NCBI RefSeq assembly: GCF_009002475.1
Contig: NZ_AP019860.1
Span: forward strand, 5,470,501-5,534,500
From: Candidatus Uabimicrobium amorphum
Lineage (GTDB): Bacteria > Planctomycetota > Uabimicrobiia > Uabimicrobiales > Uabimicrobiaceae
Direction of reading: 5' to 3'
Length of the DNA: 64,000 bases
In this document: positions 61,537 through 64,000 of the stretch, in pieces
How positions within the stretch are numbered: position 1 is the first letter of the stretch
How the letters are laid out: each line of letters starts with the position of its first letter
Program-made: the position numbers and the translations under genes
Notes under the pieces: generated by a model
Database searches by the model: none
Seen by the model: the letters and a program-made list of their open reading frames with translations, nothing else
Told to the model about the DNA's origin: nothing

Positions 61537-61657
61537 GTTTTTATTGTTTTCAGGTTTGCGTGTCAACGGTAAGAGAGGCAAACAAATAGATGACAAAATC
61601 ACAATTTTGTCTCGCAAATCAAGCGAATTTTGTTTTTAACAAAAGAGAAGCGTGGAA

Positions 61658-61738
61658 CCTCTCCCGGTGGGAGAGGTATGAAAATAGCAGGTTTTCAGCG
61701 CAGCTGATAACTGTCTTTGATGGTGAGGGCACCAATCG
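61658..61738. repeat. Triple-hairpin intergenic repeat, copy 3 (inverted)
   Basis: CCTCTCCC-GGT-GGGAGAGG, a different middle stem, and ATGGTGAGGGCACCAAT: the same three-hairpin order as copies 1 and 2 but on the opposite strand, facing copy 2. Confidence 0.75.
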
Positions 61739-61779
61739 GAAAGTGAATACCAATTGGAAAGTAAATACCTTATCTAAAA

Positions 61780-62565
61780 TTATTTATGCATCTGCTGATA
61801 ATCACGGATGTATTTTTTCAACGCCTCTCTCGTGGCTTCCTCGCCCACGTTGATCTGTAAATCGGGATGAACCAACCACGTGTAGATAATGAGATTTTTC
61901 GCCACATCGTAGTATTTGCTGTGGTAGAGACATATGGCTAAGTTTCTTGTGCATTCCTTGCGCAATTCGCTATTTTCTATCCCTTTTTGTATCGCTTCCT
62001 TGTAGTATTTTGTGGCCTTTTTGTATTGCGCTAGGCCTAAAAATTGAATGTTACCCTTCTTGAAGCTCGCAGTACCTTTGTCGCGCTTTGATATGATAAA
62101 GTCTTTCGCTTGGGCGAGTTGTCGCTGTTTTGTCAGTGACTGATCGGTATTAATGGTGCGCGATGTTGGGAGAAATTCTACCTTATCTTGTCCTGATACA
62201 TAAGCTTGCTCTGCCCAAGAAGAGGCTTTGTCTTTGTCGTTTGCCAGGTAATATGTTGCGGCAGCGATCACAGCACATTTTTCGCAGTTTTGTTGTTTAT
62301 CTAACTTGTCACTCTCGGCTTTTAGTGCTTCCTTGTTGGCGACGATGTCCTGCGCTTTTTCATAGTAATCTTTGATATTTTCGCTTGGTGGTTGTGTGGT
62401 TTTCGTTTGTGTATTTACCTCTGTTGTTTTCTCGGCGCTATTTTCGCTGTTCTCTGCACTATTTTCTGTAGGCGCCGTTTGTTTATTGTTATTGTTGTCT
62501 AATGTCCCATTTTGCGTGCAAGATAGACATATTAGAGTTATCCCTGCCAGTAGTATTTTATTCAC
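61780..62565 (-). CDS. TPR-like lipoprotein
   Basis: 261 residues from the GTG start preferred here: GGGGAG lies 6 nt before the GTG, whereas it abuts the ATG two codons upstream too closely. The signal ends in ICLSC (lipidated Cys16). After an Asn/Thr/Glu-rich spacer, helical TPR-like units follow (about 80-255; NCEKCAVIAAATYYLANDKD, LGLAQYKKATKYYKEAIQKG, NLAICLYHSKYYDVAKNLII). It lies 12 bp after the partial kinase gene, so a coupled surface-signalling function is possible. No family recognised. Confidence 0.65.
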   Translation of the reverse strand: MNKILLAGITLICLSCTQNGTLDNNNNKQTAPTENSAENSENSAEKTTEVNTQTKTTQPPSENIKDYYEKAQDIVANKEALKAESDKLDKQQNCEKCAVIAAATYYLANDKDKASSWAEQAYVSGQDKVEFLPTSRTINTDQSLTKQRQLAQAKDFIISKRDKGTASFKKGNIQFLGLAQYKKATKYYKEAIQKGIENSELRKECTRNLAICLYHSKYYDVAKNLIIYTWLVHPDLQINVGEEATREALKKYIRDYQQMHK

Positions 62566-62577
62566 GATCATCTCCCC

Positions 62578-64000
62578 TTACTTGACAACTTTCCATACTT
62601 TTTTCAAGCGATTAATGCGAATATTGATATTCTGTTGATCTGCAAAACGAATTTTTTTGGTAAAAGAGGTTTTCCCAATCACTTTCTGCTTACCATTTTC
62701 CAAAAATTTTACTGCAGAAAAGTAGATTTTGACAGGATGAGCCCCTGGTGTCAAGTAGATAGAAGCTTTATTTTTCTTATCAACTTTTACTAACTGATTG
62801 TCAATAATAACCTTGAGATCATTATCGGCATAGAAAATTTTTAGATGATATTCTTTGGCATTTGTCACTTCTTGTAGACCAAAATCTTGAACAGGCTTTA
62901 CGTTTTTATCTTGTTGTTTATTGTCGTTGTTGGTTTTTTCGTTTGTATTTGCGTCGTTGCTCGTTGGATTTTTTGAATTTTCATCTACATTATTGTTCTG
63001 CGCGTTATCATTGTTGATGGTGACGATTTCCGGATTTTGTTGGGTATTTTGCTGTGAATTCGTATTTACCTGTTCGTTGTTATTTTGCGCATTTGTGTTC
63101 GGCGTATCCGTTTGTGTATTTTCTGACGTATCTTGTGTATTGTCTTGTTGCGTATCGTTTTGTGTGGTTGAATTTTCTGCAATGTAGCTACTGTTTTTCG
63201 TATCGTTGTCGCTTTTATCACTATTTAGCATCCAAGGTAAGAGCAAAATGAGTACAAGTAGTGCTAACATGGATAATAGGACGGGTTGTCTCCAACGATC
63301 CCATGATTCTTGGGCAACTTTGTGGACTTTTTCAATAGAGGTCATTGATGTCGCAAGAATACCTTGTGGCGCAGGAGGTGCTATTTCGATGAAATCCTCT
63401 GCAGAATCTGTCTTTGTCGCATCTGTTTTTGTGGAATCCTTTTTTGTGCTCTTTAGCGGCTTTTTTGCCGCGTTTTTCTGTGGGGCAATTTCGCTGAGTG
63501 CATCACTCCACTGCTGGGGAACCGGGCATTCTGCAAAAGACTTGGCAGTTAAGCATTGTAAGAAAAGGTCACCCATATTTTCCGAGTACTCGTACATTTT
63601 TTGTACTTTTTGTGCAACAAATGGATCTTGTTCTTTTTGTAAAATTTCATCGGTGAACATCACTCCTTGTTTTGTAGGACGTTCGTCGATTTTCATCAAT
63701 AAAATTTCCGCGAGAAGTATCCCCAACGCAAAGCGATCGCTGTGGTGTTGCCAATCTTTTTTCGCAGATTCCGTAATCCATGGAGCGCGGTAACCACTTG
63801 TTCCGCAGGACGTGTTCTTCACGTAGGGTAGGGACGTGTGGTACATGGTATCCCAGTCCACAAAATATACACCATTGTCATCGAGGTCTATGTAGATGTT
63901 TTCATGGCTTAGGTCACGGTGCGCACAGTTATTTTCTTCTAAAGTATTGACGGCGTTGACTAAGTTATGTGCAATTGACAATCTTTTGTTTTTCTTGATT
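62578..64000 (-). CDS. Ser/Thr protein kinase, membrane-anchored (partial, 5' end outside window)
   Basis: The frame is open to the right edge, so the N-lobe of the kinase lies outside the window. Seen: HRDLSHENIYI (catalytic Asp and Asn), DWD in place of DFG (VYFVDWDTMY), APW, DRFALGILLAEILL. After the kinase comes a linker with Lys/Thr repeats, one transmembrane helix (LLSMLALLVLILLLPWML), a long Asn/Gln/Thr-rich low-complexity region, and a C-terminal beta domain (about the last 100 residues, with NAKEYHLKIFYADNDLKVII and TPGAHPVKIYFSAVKFLENG). Likely an active sensor kinase with an external C-terminal sensor. Confidence 0.85.
   Translation of the reverse strand, partial: IKKNKRLSIAHNLVNAVNTLEENNCAHRDLSHENIYIDLDDNGVYFVDWDTMYHTSLPYVKNTSCGTSGYRAPWITESAKKDWQHHSDRFALGILLAEILLMKIDERPTKQGVMFTDEILQKEQDPFVAQKVQKMYEYSENMGDLFLQCLTAKSFAECPVPQQWSDALSEIAPQKNAAKKPLKSTKKDSTKTDATKTDSAEDFIEIAPPAPQGILATSMTSIEKVHKVAQESWDRWRQPVLLSMLALLVLILLLPWMLNSDKSDNDTKNSSYIAENSTTQNDTQQDNTQDTSENTQTDTPNTNAQNNNEQVNTNSQQNTQQNPEIVTINNDNAQNNNVDENSKNPTSNDANTNEKTNNDNKQQDKNVKPVQDFGLQEVTNAKEYHLKIFYADNDLKVIIDNQLVKVDKKNKASIYLTPGAHPVKIYFSAVKFLENGKQKVIGKTSFTKKIRFADQQNINIRINRLKKVWKVVK

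Overview
The window reads as AT-rich (low-GC) chromosomal DNA of a Gram-negative bacterium with many eukaryote-like signalling proteins. It holds four Ser/Thr protein kinases (one fused to a formylglycine-generating-enzyme-like domain, one cut by the right edge), an FHA protein, an ECF sigma factor next to a soluble zinc-finger anti-sigma-like protein, a Tricorn-type protease, a macro domain, a sterol-desaturase-family hydroxylase, many TPR/coiled-coil/Gln-rich proteins and several lipoproteins. This mix fits the Planctomycetota (PVC group) and especially a low-GC lineage such as Candidatus Uabimicrobium. That placement is inferred from protein style, not from a marker gene. No transposase, prophage, CRISPR array or rRNA operon was seen. 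One tRNA gene (Arg-ACG) is present.

Layout. 1-2.7 kb: minus-strand operon of an ExbB/TolQ-like channel, an ExbD/TolR-like protein, a second membrane protein with only an ExbD-like periplasmic domain, and the start of a further membrane protein cut by the left edge; a secreted protein lies upstream. 2.9-8.4 kb: PH-domain membrane protein, a rhomboid protease with TPR-like repeats, and a 988-residue anchored protein with a 35-residue tandem repeat. 8.7-11.7 kb: small lipoprotein, endonuclease V, NTF2-like lipoprotein, secreted M14 carboxypeptidase. 11.9-15.8 kb: kinase-FGE fusion and glycogen synthase. 16-19 kb (minus): mannose-6-P isomerase-like cupin, small membrane protein, NadD, a 44-residue small ORF, a kinase overlapping an RfbC-like epimerase. 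19.1-26.1 kb (plus): FHA-FHA-pseudo-PP2C protein, ParA, short ParB, coiled-coil kinase, pseudo-receiver-TPR protein, and a cyclic-2,3-diphosphoglycerate-synthetase-like protein without its P-loop. This run is the best candidate for an undescribed signalling/positioning system. 26.3-30.4 kb: Tricorn protease and inositol monophosphatase, flanked by dispersed repeats. 30.4-33 kb (minus): YkgJ-type cluster protein, TrmJ-type methyltransferase and a zinc-ribbon/L7-L12-like membrane protein with overlapping genes.

33.3-33.8 kb: tRNA-Arg and mazG. 33.9-40.2 kb (minus): RmuC, two uncharacterised proteins and two paralogous inner-membrane coiled-coil proteins ending in BRCT domains, an unusual architecture. 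40.4-41.9 kb: ECF sigma factor, anti-sigma-like protein, macro domain. 42-45.3 kb (minus): processive family-2 glycosyltransferase, sterol-desaturase-family hydroxylase, small membrane/winged-helix protein. 45.4-49.6 kb: QueA, HEAT-repeat membrane protein, a shortened MnmE-like GTPase, HU. 50.2-60.5 kb: small membrane protein and lipoprotein, O-antigen-ligase-like TPR protein, a giant MscS-family channel, and a secretin lipoprotein. 60.6-64 kb: HAD phosphatase, TPR-like lipoprotein, partial kinase.

Three short repeat families sit between genes: a ~100-bp triple-hairpin element (three copies, all between convergent genes), GTCATCC...GGATCCA palindromes (three copies), and imperfect CGTNAY hexamer arrays (two).
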